A stretch of 61,341 nucleotides of DNA from Bacteroides sp. CAG:927 (GTDB lineage Bacteria > Bacteroidota > Bacteroidia > Bacteroidales > Muribaculaceae), in the NCBI GenBank assembly GCA_000431155.1, contig HF985637.1:1-61341 (forward strand). The letters run 5' to 3'. Below, in pieces: positions 16,552-26,093 of this stretch. Position 1 is the stretch's first letter, and every line of letters starts with the position of its first letter. The notes under the pieces were generated by a model. It ran no database searches, was not told where the DNA came from, and saw only the letters and a program-made list of their open reading frames with translations. The position numbers and the translations under genes are program-made.

Positions 16552-17334
16552 TTACATTGACGGCTTACGGGTCTCATGCTCCACCACATAGTCCTTTACC
16601 TCACGAAAAAGTTTAGTGGCGAACACAAAATTATCCAACGCCTCATTGGATGTTGTATATATCTGATCCTTATTACCTACCCATTCACGATAGCCCTTAT
16701 TAATGAATATAATATTCTCGCCTATGCCGAGCACAGAGTTCATATCATGGGTATTAATAATGGTAGTGATGTTATATTCGTGGGTGATGTCACTCAACAA
16801 TTCATCAATAAGTATGGATGTTTTTGGATCCAATCCGGAGTTAGGCTCATCACAAAACAGATACTTTGGATTAAGAGCTATGGCACGGGCTATGGCCACA
16901 CGCTTTTGCATACCGCCAGATATTTCAGACGGATATTTTGAATCGGCTCCTTTCAGATTTACGCGCTCAAGACAAAATTGTGCACGATCACGAATCTCTC
17001 CGGGCTGCATGGAGGTAAACATAGTCAAAGGAAATGTCACGTTACCCAACACAGTCTCCGAGTCAAACAACGCAGAACCCTGAAAAAGCATTCCAATCTC
17101 CTTTCGCAGATTTTTAATGCTTTCGGAATCCATTGTAACAACATCTCTGCCGTCAAACAAGATTTCGCCACTATCGGGCTGCAACAATCCCACGAGACAT
17201 TTCATCAGCACTGTTTTACCGGAACCGCTCTGGCCGATTATCAGGTTGGTTTTTCCTGTCTCAAACTCGGCATCAATGCCATGAAGTATAGTACGGCCGT
17301 CAAACGACTTGACAAGATTCTTAACTTCAATCAT
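16552..17334 (-). CDS. mlaF: ABC transporter ATPase, phospholipid transport (MlaF-like)
   Basis: A 260-residue ATPase with Walker A IGQSGSGKTVL (about residues 33-43), the signature ISGGMQKRVAIARAI, Walker B YLFCDEPNSGLDP and H-loop NTHD. The ISGGMxKRVAxARA form and the following E-P-x-S-G-L-D-P are typical of MlaF/Ttg2A, which energise retrograde phospholipid transport at the inner membrane. The mlaE stop and this ATG overlap as TGATG (start at 17334); a GTG one codon upstream is an alternative. No mlaD gene follows. Confidence 0.9.
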   Translation of the reverse strand: MIEVKNLVKSFDGRTILHGIDAEFETGKTNLIIGQSGSGKTVLMKCLVGLLQPDSGEILFDGRDVVTMDSESIKNLRKEIGMLFQGSALFDSETVLGNVTFPLTMFTSMQPGEIRDRAQFCLERVNLKGADSKYPSEISGGMQKRVAIARAIALNPKYLFCDEPNSGLDPKTSILIDELLSDITHEYNITTIINTHDMNSVLGIGENIIFINKGYREWVGNKDQIYTTSNEALDNFVFATKLFREVKDYVVEHETRKPSM

Positions 17335-18080
17335 CACAATAGGAGTTTAGTAAGGATAACATCAAACAGTAATATCAGAATACTGCTGGCAACCACAGCA
17401 TCAGTGGAAGACTTACCTACATCAAGTGCTCCACCTTTCACATAATAGCCATAAAAAGCCGAAACCGAACTGATTATAACAGAGAAAAACAACGACTTAA
17501 TCAAGCCATACCATACATACCATTCATTAAACATGGTCTGAATGCCGTAAACGTATTTTGACACAGAAAACAAGTCTGTCGTTATTGCCACGAGATATCC
17601 TCCGAAAAGTGATGTGCCGATACAGAATGTAGCAAGCACCGGCATAAAGAACAAAAATCCTATGACTTTTGGAAGCACGATGAAATTCGCCGAATTAACG
17701 CCCATTATTTCAAGAGCGTCAATCTGCTCGGTCACACGCATTGTGCCAATTTCTGATGCTATGTTAGAACCAACCTTGCCGGCAAGTATAAGACAGAGAA
17801 TAGAGTTGGAAAATTCCAAAAGCACTATTTCACGTGTGGCAAGCCCCACTGAATATGACGGCATCAATGGCGATGTCGTGTTAAGCTGCATCTGTATGGC
17901 GCAGACGGCACCTATAAACACGGATATGACAATAACCAAAGGGATACTGTCAACACCGAGTTTATTTATCTCAAACACCGTGCGCTTACCAAATACGCTC
18001 CATTTATCCGGCACTGAAAACACCCGCTTCATGAACAGGCAATACCGGCCAAATGTGATCAGAGACTCTTTTATTATCAT
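17334..18080 (-). CDS. mlaE: MlaE family lipid transporter permease
   Basis: A 248-residue permease of normal length, with an N-terminal interfacial helix and five hydrophobic segments. The conserved MlaE core is present: GLATREIVLLEFSNSILCLILAGKVGSNIASEIGTMRVTEQIDALEIMG, of which ASEIGTM and EQIDAL are the family signature. It forms the membrane part of an Mla-type transporter with the overlapping MlaF. The usual MCE-domain partner MlaD is not adjacent and must be encoded elsewhere. Confidence 0.92.
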   Translation of the reverse strand: MIIKESLITFGRYCLFMKRVFSVPDKWSVFGKRTVFEINKLGVDSIPLVIVISVFIGAVCAIQMQLNTTSPLMPSYSVGLATREIVLLEFSNSILCLILAGKVGSNIASEIGTMRVTEQIDALEIMGVNSANFIVLPKVIGFLFFMPVLATFCIGTSLFGGYLVAITTDLFSVSKYVYGIQTMFNEWYVWYGLIKSLFFSVIISSVSAFYGYYVKGGALDVGKSSTDAVVASSILILLFDVILTKLLL

Positions 18081-18107
18081 ATATAATCAATATCGGTATT
18101 ATCACGG

Positions 18108-18115
18108 CAAAGTTA
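18108..18115 (-). promoter_or_regulatory. Promoter -7 box (TAACTTTG) of mlaEF
   Basis: The minus strand reads TAACTTTG, 27 nt before the mlaE ATG. Confidence 0.6.
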
Positions 18116-18231
18116 ATCATTTTTTGTTATGCAAGCCAATTATTGACCATTCGGAACAAGATTTGTTCCCTATCAGAACATACATACCCCAAATGGTGTT
18201 GGAATTACATAATCACATATATTCACAAGGT

Positions 18232-19278
18232 ATGAAACATTCATTTTCTATTCTAAGCTTATTGGTGCTTGTGATTGCCGGACTAATTCCCGTTCAGAAG
18301 TCCAACGCCTGTTCCCGAGTTCTCTATGTCGGTGACAGCACTCTTCGTATAGTAGGTAGGTCTCTTGACTGGAAAACGCCTATCCCAACCAATATTTATG
18401 TTTATCCAGCCGGAATGCAAAAAGTAGGCAACTCAGTGCCGGGGTCCGTAAAATGGACATCAAAGTATGGAGCCGTCTATGCTGTGAGCTATGACGGTGG
18501 CATAACAGAAGGCATGAATGAAAAAGGACTCGTCATCAACGGGTTATTCTGCAAAAATGCTATATATGTAAACGACAGCACATTAAATAGGCCCTCAATG
18601 TCGCTTGCCGTATTTGTGGCATGGTTGCTTGACATGAATGCCACTACCCCCGAAGTTGTAAAAGTACTTAAAGAACATAACTTCACAATCTCCGGAGCTA
18701 CATTCGATGGCGGTACAGTGTCTGCATTACATTGGGGTGTGACAGACGCAGAAGGTAGGTGTGCACTGTTTGAATTTGTTGATGGCAATATCAATATTTA
18801 TGAAGGTCAGGACATGCCGGTTATGACCAACGATCCAAATTACCCGCAAATGCAGGCAATCAACGATTATTGGAAACAAGTAGGTGGTGTGAACATGCTT
18901 CCGGGCACCGTAAGAAGCCCGGACCGTTTTGTAAGAGCGGATTTTTTTGACAAAAATGTAAAGAAAACAGGCAATCTCAAAGAAGCTTTACCTATAATAA
19001 GAAGCATTTTAATGAATGTGTCAGTGCCGTATCATTACACTGTCAATGGAGAGCCAAATGTATCATCAACCCAATGGCGTTCATTTTCCGACATAAAGCA
19101 TAAATGTTACTATTTTGACTTGGTTACAAATATGGGAATGTTTTATGTTGATTTGACCAAATGCAATTTACAAAAAGGAGCACCTGTACTTAAACTTGAT
19201 ACATCCAAATCAGAAAATTATGTGGGAGATGTGACCAATAAATTGCATAAATCCGAGCCTTTTACCCCGATGTATTAG
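18232..19278 (+). CDS. Secreted choloylglycine hydrolase/penicillin V acylase family Ntn hydrolase
   Basis: A 348-residue protein with a signal peptide (MKHSFSILSLLVLVIAGL...SNA) that would be cut directly before Cys27, exposing it as the N-terminal nucleophile of an Ntn hydrolase. Spacing to Arg43 and Asp46 (GRSLDW) is identical to Cys2/Arg18/Asp21 of bile salt hydrolases. Further family marks are EGMNEKGLVINGLF, VMTNDPNYPQMQ and the Arg in SPDRFVRADFF. It therefore hydrolyses an amide such as a conjugated bile salt or penicillin V; the two substrates cannot be told apart by eye. The frame is open from 17614 but that part lies over mlaE; no clear promoter box was found. Confidence 0.88.
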   Translation: MKHSFSILSLLVLVIAGLIPVQKSNACSRVLYVGDSTLRIVGRSLDWKTPIPTNIYVYPAGMQKVGNSVPGSVKWTSKYGAVYAVSYDGGITEGMNEKGLVINGLFCKNAIYVNDSTLNRPSMSLAVFVAWLLDMNATTPEVVKVLKEHNFTISGATFDGGTVSALHWGVTDAEGRCALFEFVDGNINIYEGQDMPVMTNDPNYPQMQAINDYWKQVGGVNMLPGTVRSPDRFVRADFFDKNVKKTGNLKEALPIIRSILMNVSVPYHYTVNGEPNVSSTQWRSFSDIKHKCYYFDLVTNMGMFYVDLTKCNLQKGAPVLKLDTSKSENYVGDVTNKLHKSEPFTPMY

Positions 19279-19301
19279 TTGCAATTACAACTGCAAATCA
19301 T

Positions 19302-19309
19302 TAATTTTG
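19302..19309 (+). promoter_or_regulatory. Promoter -7 box (TAATTTTG) within a hairpin
   Basis: TAATTTTG lies 24 nt before the ATG at 19334. It is embedded in an inverted repeat (ACTGCAAAT at 19290-19298 with ATTTTGCAGT at 19304-19313) that could also act as a weak terminator for the hydrolase gene. Confidence 0.45.
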
Positions 19310-19333
19310 CAGTCCGAATCAACTGCATGAGGC

Positions 19334-20506
19334 ATGAAACCCACAATTGTGTTCTCAATAATTTTATTCATGTTCATCTCCGGAAGACAAAATGCCTTTG
19401 GAGGTGAACATGAATATTATCATGATGCCGTCATTGCAGTTGACGACAGCATTAAAATCCACAATTCCGAGACGGATTCCAATAATAACGACAGCACAGC
19501 GTTCGCGGAAATGCCTTGGTATAAGCAACTGATTATTAATGGGTTTCAGATACATGACCCGAGAATAAATTATCCTAAATTTCCACGATTTTGCTTAAAA
19601 GTATATGATTGGGGCGACAGAACATTCAACAGCTACAATCCCGAATACGTTATAAGCACTCACAAAAACTGGAAATTATTTGCCAAAAACTATAACTGGA
19701 TGGAGAGTTACACAATGCTTTTCCCAAATAATCAAACTCTCCATTTACGATCTGACATATACTGCGATATTGGTGCGTACATCAGTTTGATGGCCGTAAG
19801 TTTAGGATATACAGCCAAGCTCAACAACATGTTTGGCAGCGGCGAAAGCACCCGAAGCAATTTTCAATTCAGCTTTCAGACCTCTCTTTTCACAGCCAAC
19901 ATCGACATTACCAAATCCCATGGTGGCACGAAAATATTAAAGTTCGGCAAGCGTAATGATTTCCCGTCACAATTAGGTGATGCAAGACTTAGTTCTCTGT
20001 CGGGCGATGCATATTATTATTTTAACCATTGGAAATACTCACAGGCAGCTGCGTACTGTTTTTCCAAATACCAGCTCAAAAGTTCCGGCAGCCCGATTCT
20101 CGGATTTGCATTTAATCATCAGAACATAAACCTGTCGTTTGATGACATACCCGAAAGCATCCGTAATGAGCTGCCGGCCCTTCAGTCTTATTATCATTTC
20201 AAATATACCGACTACAGTATATTAGGAGGTTATGCCTATAACTGGGTTCCACGGCCTAAAACATGGCTAGTCAATATCACTATACTTCCGTCTGTTGGCT
20301 ACAAACACGCTTACAAAGGATCGTCGGATGGCCTTCCTCACATGGTGTCCACCAACCTGAGAGGGTCTTTCAGCGTTGTGTATAATCACAGGGCTCTGTT
20401 TGTGGCATTGATGGGAAAAGCCGACCTCCATTTTTATTTTGCAAAAAACTACACATTTTTCAATTCCATTGAATCTCTTTCCTGCAATGTGGGTATGAGA
20501 TTTTAA
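19334..20506 (+). CDS. DUF4421 family protein, predicted outer-membrane or exported
   Basis: A 390-residue protein with a signal peptide (about residues 1-23) and an N-terminal acidic linker. The stretch YDWGDRTFNSYNPEYVISTHKNWKLFAKNYNW is the hallmark of DUF4421, a Bacteroidetes family. The remainder alternates polar and aromatic residues in short strands and ends in aromatic MRF, consistent with an outer-membrane beta-barrel. No function is established. It follows the secreted hydrolase by 55 nt but appears to have its own promoter. Confidence 0.72.
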   Translation: MKPTIVFSIILFMFISGRQNAFGGEHEYYHDAVIAVDDSIKIHNSETDSNNNDSTAFAEMPWYKQLIINGFQIHDPRINYPKFPRFCLKVYDWGDRTFNSYNPEYVISTHKNWKLFAKNYNWMESYTMLFPNNQTLHLRSDIYCDIGAYISLMAVSLGYTAKLNNMFGSGESTRSNFQFSFQTSLFTANIDITKSHGGTKILKFGKRNDFPSQLGDARLSSLSGDAYYYFNHWKYSQAAAYCFSKYQLKSSGSPILGFAFNHQNINLSFDDIPESIRNELPALQSYYHFKYTDYSILGGYAYNWVPRPKTWLVNITILPSVGYKHAYKGSSDGLPHMVSTNLRGSFSVVYNHRALFVALMGKADLHFYFAKNYTFFNSIESLSCNVGMRF

Positions 20507-20534
20507 TACTCTAAATTTTCAACACTTACCGACT

Positions 20535-21152
20535 ATGGATTTTAGCGAATTTCATCTGCCTGAAAAATATGCATCTGACTCAAAATTTGTTGCCGAATGG
20601 GAAAAGATGCTTAAAGGCGAAATTTATGAAGCAACATACGAACCTTTTTTAGAACTGCTTCTGCGCACTCGCAAACTAATCAAAGTTTACAATAGGCTTG
20701 ACTCCGAATGCAACGACAGAATGCATTCTATCCTCAAGTCATTGCTTAGATCTTCAGGCAATAACATTATCATCAATCAGCCGTTTCGCTGTGACTACGG
20801 ATGCAACATATCAGTAGGGGAGAACTTCATGGCCAATTTCAATCTCACAATTCTTGATGAAGCATTGGTAACTATAGGCAACAACGTGTTTATTGGACCG
20901 AATGTAAGTATATTTACCGCTTGCCATCCGATAGACCCCGTAGAGCGCAACAAAGGAGTGGAGTGGGCTGAACCTGTAACCATTGGCAATAGCGTTTGGA
21001 TTGGCGGCGACACCACCATTCTGCCCGGAGTTACCATCGGCGATAATGTGACAATCGGAGCCGGAAGTGTTGTCACAAAAAACATCCCTTCCAATTGTGT
21101 GGCAGTGGGAAATCCATGTAAAGTTAAACGTGAAATCCCGGCTCACGAATAA
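20535..21152 (+). CDS. Sugar O-acetyltransferase (hexapeptide-repeat, maltose/galactoside type)
   Basis: A 205-residue acyltransferase. The N-terminal MLKGEIYEAT...LLRTRKLIKVYNRLD segment is the Mac domain of maltose/galactoside acetyltransferases. The rest is a left-handed beta-helix of hexapeptide repeats with the catalytic His region IFTACHPIDPVERNKGVEWAEPVTIGNSVWIGG and the closing GAGSVVTKNIPSNCVAVGNPCKVK. It transfers acetyl from acetyl-CoA to a sugar; the acceptor is unknown. It starts 28 nt after the DUF4421 gene. Confidence 0.92.
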   Translation: MDFSEFHLPEKYASDSKFVAEWEKMLKGEIYEATYEPFLELLLRTRKLIKVYNRLDSECNDRMHSILKSLLRSSGNNIIINQPFRCDYGCNISVGENFMANFNLTILDEALVTIGNNVFIGPNVSIFTACHPIDPVERNKGVEWAEPVTIGNSVWIGGDTTILPGVTIGDNVTIGAGSVVTKNIPSNCVAVGNPCKVKREIPAHE

Positions 21153-21165
21153 TATCAGCTATTTT

Positions 21166-21196
21166 TTTGCTCAATTATCCTTTTTCACTATCTTTG
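21166..21196 (+). promoter_or_regulatory. Consensus promoter TTTG-N19-TATCTTTG for sppA operon
   Basis: TTTG at 21166-21169 and TATCTTTG at 21189-21196 have the ideal 19-bp spacing for Bacteroidetes. The predicted leader before the sppA ATG is about 78 nt and includes a short hairpin (CGCA/TGCG near 21206-21221). Confidence 0.7.
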
Positions 21197-21277
21197 TATC
21201 GTGGCGCAGAAGATTGCGCTTTATCCAACTATTTATTCCCCGTTCAAAAACGGTGATTCTAAAAGCATTAACCAAAT

Positions 21278-23047
21278 ATGTTAAAGCGTTTTTTTGAAAA
21301 TTTCTTAGCTGTGCTCGCCGGGTTGTGGGTCACAATATTTCTATGCTTTCCTCTTTTAATGGTGTTTGTAGGTGCAATTGTTTCATTGACATCCACCGAT
21401 GCCAAACCCGATATGGCATCCTTGAAAGACCATAATGTGTTGCGGATATCACTTGACGGGACAGTAACCGACCGCGCCACACCGATAAACCTCATGGACC
21501 AATTATATGGTGACAATGAGACATCACTGCCCCTGAATGACATTGTACGTGCCCTCAAATTGGCATCTGAAGACAAAGCTATTGACGGCATAATGCTTGA
21601 TTGCAAAGGCGCGTCAATGGGTATGGCACAAATGCAGGCCATAATAACCGCCATAAATCAATTCAAGGAATCAGGGAAATGGGTATTTGCTTACAGCGAC
21701 AACTATACACAAGGCAATTATGCTCTTGCCTGTGCGGCCGATTCCATCTTCATCAATCCCATCGGAATGGTAGATGTGCATGGTCTAAGCACAACAGTAG
21801 TATATTTCAAAGACATGCTTGACAAGCTTGGAGTAGATGTACAGGTAGTGAAAGTCGGAACCTACAAAAGTGCTGTGGAACCATATATCCTGAATGACAT
21901 GAGCGATGCCAACAGAGAGCAGACCTCTCAATTTCTCTCCAATATCTGGGGAAATATTTCTGAGCACATAGCCAAAAACCGCAAAGTCAGCACTGATACG
22001 GTTAATCAATGGGCCAACGGCTTCCTATTCGCAAAAGCCACAGAAGATTATGTGAAACTTAAAGTTGTTGACGGTATGAAATATCGTCATGAATTTGACG
22101 ACATGATAGCGGCGAAAATCAATGAGGATGAACCCAACTATGTTGATTTCACAAGTTATGTCAGCTTGCAAAAAAACATCAACAGCAGTAAATCCGGTAA
22201 GCAGATTGCTGTTCTTTATGCCGTTGGAACCATTACAGAATCTGCTAAAGACGGAATTGCTTCCGAAACCATAGTGCCTCAGATATTGGATCTTGCCGAA
22301 GATGATGATGTTGACGGTTTGATACTCCGCGTGAACTCCGGAGGGGGAAGTGCATTTGCTTCCGAACAGATTTGGGAAGCCCTTCAACAATGGAAAAGTA
22401 TAACGGGCAAACCATTCTATGTATCTATGGGCGATTATGCCGCTTCAGGTGGCTATTACATATCATGTGGAGCTGACCGCATCTATGCCGAGCCGCTCAC
22501 ACTCACCGGTTCTATAGGAATATTTGGTCTCATACCCAATGTCCAGAAGCTCCTCAATGACAAAATAGGCATACATACATCTACTGTCAGCACCAATACC
22601 AGCAACTTCCCTGATTTCTTCCGAACAATGAATCCGGAACAACGGGCAGCCATGCAAGGATATGTGGAACGTGGCTACGAATTGTTTGTGAGCCGTTGTG
22701 CCAATGGACGCCACATGCCCGTGGACTCCATTAAAGCTATCGCCGAAGGACGAGTTTGGGACGGAAGCGCTGCTTTGCGCATTGGTCTTGTTGACAAACT
22801 TGGAGGACTTCAGCAAGCTATAGCCGATATGGCCTCTGAGTTGGAAAGTGCTGAAGACTATTATGTAGTTGAATATCCCGCTGTAAAATTCAAATGGTGG
22901 GAAGAACTGTTAGACATGAGCAATCAAATGCAATCCAAGGCAATGGAGAACCAGCTTAAAGAGTGGGTTCCCTACTACACAACCATTAAGAATATAAAAC
23001 AGTTGGCACCTCTTCAGGCACGCATGGATTACATTGAACTCCGATAA
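21278..23047 (+). CDS. sppA: Signal peptide peptidase SppA, 67K type
   Basis: A 589-residue membrane-anchored serine protease with one N-terminal transmembrane segment (about residues 10-38) and two tandem SppA (S49) domains. The catalytic Lys lies in the first domain (VQVVKVGTYKSAVEPYI, near residue 198) and the Ser in the second (GDYAASGGYYISCGADRI, near 392), as in E. coli SppA. It degrades cleaved signal peptides. It is first of a likely operon with lpxK, 17 nt downstream. Confidence 0.95.
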   Translation: MLKRFFENFLAVLAGLWVTIFLCFPLLMVFVGAIVSLTSTDAKPDMASLKDHNVLRISLDGTVTDRATPINLMDQLYGDNETSLPLNDIVRALKLASEDKAIDGIMLDCKGASMGMAQMQAIITAINQFKESGKWVFAYSDNYTQGNYALACAADSIFINPIGMVDVHGLSTTVVYFKDMLDKLGVDVQVVKVGTYKSAVEPYILNDMSDANREQTSQFLSNIWGNISEHIAKNRKVSTDTVNQWANGFLFAKATEDYVKLKVVDGMKYRHEFDDMIAAKINEDEPNYVDFTSYVSLQKNINSSKSGKQIAVLYAVGTITESAKDGIASETIVPQILDLAEDDDVDGLILRVNSGGGSAFASEQIWEALQQWKSITGKPFYVSMGDYAASGGYYISCGADRIYAEPLTLTGSIGIFGLIPNVQKLLNDKIGIHTSTVSTNTSNFPDFFRTMNPEQRAAMQGYVERGYELFVSRCANGRHMPVDSIKAIAEGRVWDGSAALRIGLVDKLGGLQQAIADMASELESAEDYYVVEYPAVKFKWWEELLDMSNQMQSKAMENQLKEWVPYYTTIKNIKQLAPLQARMDYIELR

Positions 23048-23064
23048 ATTCCCTATTATCCGCC

Positions 23065-24171
23065 ATGGCTAAAAACAAATTGCTATCAGCCTTGATTCTT
23101 GGCCCCATATCACTTGTTTATCGGGGAGTCATTGCTGTGCGCAATTATTTGTTTGACAAAGGCATACTTCCGCAACATGAATTCAATGTGCCTGTAGTGG
23201 TAGTGGGAAATATCTCTATGGGAGGTTCCGGCAAAACGCCGCATACTGAATATATTGTTGACGCTCTTAAAAATCAGTATCATATAGGAATACTTTCAAG
23301 AGGCTACAAACGCAAAACACGCGGATTTGTGCTTGCCACCAAAAATTCACATATGGACGATCTCGGTGATGAGCCATACCAGCTTTATCGTAAATTCGCA
23401 CGTGACAAGGTGACGCTTGCTGTATGCGAGGATAGAGTAAAGGGAATCAACGCAATGCTTGAGGCTGATCCACGCATAAATCTGTTGGTTCTTGATGACG
23501 CATTCCAGCATAGGTATGTCAAGCCGACCGTATCGGTAGTGCTGATGGAAAGCAGCAGACCTGCCTTTCGTGACCGGCTATTGCCCTTAGGCCATTTACG
23601 CGAGCCTCTTAGCGCCCTCAATCGCGCCGATATTGTTGTTGTGACAAAATGCACAGAAACCATGCGTCCCATGGACTTCACCTTATTTGCCGAGGATTTG
23701 AGTCTGTGGCCATACCAGACGCTATTGTTTTCAAAATTTGAATACCAGCCCCTGCAACCGGTATTTGAAGATGAGTGCCCCGGATTTGCACCACAGCTGA
23801 ACTCTCTAACCGAAAATGATACAGTTCTGATTGTGGCAGGAGTGGCCAATCCCAAACCTTTTGTAAAGCAAATACGTCGCTCCAAAGCCAAAATCAAACT
23901 GAAAATTTTTCCCGACCATCATCATTTCACCAGTTCCGACATGGATGCTGTGCTACGGAAATTCCAAAGTATGCCCGGGAAAAACAAATATATCATCACA
24001 ACCGAGAAAGATGCGATGCGGCTAATGAATTGCCCGTACTTCCCCCATAAATTACGCTCATGCACATTCTATTTGCCCATTAAAGTGCAGTTCATACCAA
24101 CCGCCGGCGAAAACCGCCCTCTTGAGGAAGTGATAAAACAAGTAATATCGCAAAAAACAAAGGTCATCTAA
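23065..24171 (+). CDS. lpxK: Tetraacyldisaccharide 4'-kinase (LpxK)
   Basis: A 368-residue inner-membrane-associated kinase that phosphorylates the 4' position of the lipid A disaccharide. Visible: an N-terminal hydrophobic stretch, VVVGNISMGGSGKTPHTEYI (P-loop of LpxK), ILSRGYKRKTRGF, DEPYQL and LLVLDDAFQHRYV. Length is slightly above the E. coli protein. Lying between sppA and the phosphorylase gene, it follows sppA by 17 nt. Confidence 0.95.
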   Translation: MAKNKLLSALILGPISLVYRGVIAVRNYLFDKGILPQHEFNVPVVVVGNISMGGSGKTPHTEYIVDALKNQYHIGILSRGYKRKTRGFVLATKNSHMDDLGDEPYQLYRKFARDKVTLAVCEDRVKGINAMLEADPRINLLVLDDAFQHRYVKPTVSVVLMESSRPAFRDRLLPLGHLREPLSALNRADIVVVTKCTETMRPMDFTLFAEDLSLWPYQTLLFSKFEYQPLQPVFEDECPGFAPQLNSLTENDTVLIVAGVANPKPFVKQIRRSKAKIKLKIFPDHHHFTSSDMDAVLRKFQSMPGKNKYIITTEKDAMRLMNCPYFPHKLRSCTFYLPIKVQFIPTAGENRPLEEVIKQVISQKTKVI

Positions 24172-24225
24172 CTTTTGAAGCCTTTTTATCGTTTAATATT
24201 TATTAAACCCATAACTATAACCAAA

Positions 24226-25044
24226 ATGATAGAACAGATTAAGCAAACTGCTGCTTATATCCGCAGTCAGGTGCAGGAAATCCCCACCACAGCAATTATT
24301 CTTGGCACTGGACTTGGTGCACTCGTTGATCATATTGAAGATAAAAAATACATTCCCTACAAGGAGATTCCCAATTTCCCTGTATCAACAGTTGAAGGGC
24401 ATAGCGGTAATCTCATTTTTGGCAAACTCGGCAACACTCCGGTTATAGCCATGCAGGGACGGTTCCACTACTATGAAGGTTATGACATGAAGCATGTTAC
24501 TTTTCCTGTAAGAGTAATGAAGGAACTTGGGGTTGACACACTGTTTGTAAGCAACGCCGCCGGTGGCATGAACAAAGAATTTAAGGTTGGTGACATCATG
24601 ATTATAACCGACCATATCAATCTTTTCCCCGAAAATCCTCTGCGAGGCAAAAATTATGAGGAACTTGGCCCGCGCTTCCCGGCTATGACCGAAGCCTACA
24701 ACAAACACCTTGTGGCTCTCGCTGATGAAATTGCTGCGGAAAAGAAAATCCGTGTTATGCATGGCGTGTATGTCGGTGTTCCGGGTCCAACCTTTGAAAC
24801 ACCCGCAGAATATGAGTATTTCCGCATTATAGGCGGCGATGCCGTAGGCATGTCAACTGTGCCGGAAGTCATTGTGGCAAATCATGCCGGCATACGTGTA
24901 TTTGGCGTTTCGGTCATTACTGATTTAGGCGGTAAGGATGTTACCGAAGTTCCGACACATGAGGAAGTGCAAAAAGCTGCCCAGCAGGCACAGCCCAAAA
25001 TGATGGAAATAATGCGCGAACTTGTCAACCGCGCTAAAGCATAA
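24226..25044 (+). CDS. Purine nucleoside phosphorylase I (inosine/guanosine specific)
   Basis: A 272-residue trimeric-type phosphorylase that splits inosine and guanosine with phosphate. Key segments: AIILGTGLGALVDHI (phosphate site), VEGHSGNLIFG, MQGRFHYYEGYDM, SNAAGGMN, PGPTFETPAEY and MSTVPEVIVANHAGI. The open frame reaches back to a TTG at 24175, but the added residues are not family-like; the ATG at 24226 gives the usual N-terminus. It sits 54 nt after lpxK and 11 nt before thiL. Confidence 0.94.
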   Translation: MIEQIKQTAAYIRSQVQEIPTTAIILGTGLGALVDHIEDKKYIPYKEIPNFPVSTVEGHSGNLIFGKLGNTPVIAMQGRFHYYEGYDMKHVTFPVRVMKELGVDTLFVSNAAGGMNKEFKVGDIMIITDHINLFPENPLRGKNYEELGPRFPAMTEAYNKHLVALADEIAAEKKIRVMHGVYVGVPGPTFETPAEYEYFRIIGGDAVGMSTVPEVIVANHAGIRVFGVSVITDLGGKDVTEVPTHEEVQKAAQQAQPKMMEIMRELVNRAKA

Positions 25045-25055
25045 CTTTAGAATTT

Positions 25056-26093
25056 ATGAGCCAACAAACTGAAATATCTCAGATTGGCGAATTCGGTCTG
25101 ATTGACCGGATAACCGAAAAATTACCGAAATTCAACGAAAGCACCATTGTGGGGGTAGGTGATGATGCCGCTGTGCTTCATTACCCGGACAATGTGGATG
25201 AGCTCCTCACCTCCGACATGCTACTGGAAGGAGTTCATTTTGACCTCACATACATGCCGTTAAAGCACCTTGGCTATAAAAGTGCCGTGGTAAACTTCTC
25301 GGATATATACTCCATGAACGGAATTCCGCGTCAGATAACAGTGAGCCTCGGCATCTCCAAACGGTTTACAGTAGAGCACATTGAAGCCTTGTATGCCGGA
25401 ATACGCTTGGCATGCGAGAATTATGGTGTGGATATTGTTGGTGGAGATACTACAGCATCACATGCCGGTCTGGTAATTAGCATATCCTGTATAGGAGACT
25501 GTCCAAAAGGTGAAGCCGTGTTACGAAGTGGGGCTAAAGACACCGACCTGATATGTGTGAGCGGTGATCTCGGATCGGCATATATGGGACTCCAGCTCCT
25601 TGAACGCGAAAAGGTGGCAAGTGCCGGACAAAAAGATTTTACTCCGGATTTCTCCGGCAAAGAATATCTTGTTGAGCGTCAGCTTAAACCGGAAGCACGA
25701 CGTGACATAATCCAATCGTTGCATAACGCCAACATCCGGCCGACAGCAATGATGGACATAAGCGATGGACTGTCAAGTGAGCTTCTGCACATCTGCAAGT
25801 CAAGCAATGTGGGGTGCAGGATTTATGAGGACCGTATTCCGATTGATTATCAAACCGCTGTAATGGCCGAAGAAATTGGCATGAACCTTGTGACAGCAGC
25901 TCTTAACGGAGGCGAGGATTATGAACTCGTTTTCACAGTTCCACTGCATTATCACGAGCAGATTCAAAACATACCAGGAATTAAAGTCATAGGACATATC
26001 ACCAAGCCCGAACTCGGATGTGCCATGATCACACGCGATGGAGCTGAAATCGCAATCAAGGCACAAGGATTCAATCATATGTCGGAAGAATAA
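25056..26093 (+). CDS. thiL: Thiamine-monophosphate kinase
   Basis: A 345-residue member of the PurM/AIRS superfamily that phosphorylates thiamine monophosphate to the active diphosphate. N-terminal GEFGLIDRIT and VGVGDDAAVL (metal/ATP site), LLTSDMLLEGVHF, the DIVGGDTTAS loop, MDISDGLSSEL and NGGEDYELVFTV are all present. Length is typical. No TPP riboswitch-like sequence or other thi gene is near; it shares a transcript with the nucleoside phosphorylase. Confidence 0.95.
   Translation: MSQQTEISQIGEFGLIDRITEKLPKFNESTIVGVGDDAAVLHYPDNVDELLTSDMLLEGVHFDLTYMPLKHLGYKSAVVNFSDIYSMNGIPRQITVSLGISKRFTVEHIEALYAGIRLACENYGVDIVGGDTTASHAGLVISISCIGDCPKGEAVLRSGAKDTDLICVSGDLGSAYMGLQLLEREKVASAGQKDFTPDFSGKEYLVERQLKPEARRDIIQSLHNANIRPTAMMDISDGLSSELLHICKSSNVGCRIYEDRIPIDYQTAVMAEEIGMNLVTAALNGGEDYELVFTVPLHYHEQIQNIPGIKVIGHITKPELGCAMITRDGAEIAIKAQGFNHMSEE

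Noticed and set aside
17614..18231. N-terminal extension of the choloylglycine hydrolase
   Set aside because: It lies antisense to mlaE and would destroy the signal peptide and N-terminal nucleophile; the start at 18232 fits.
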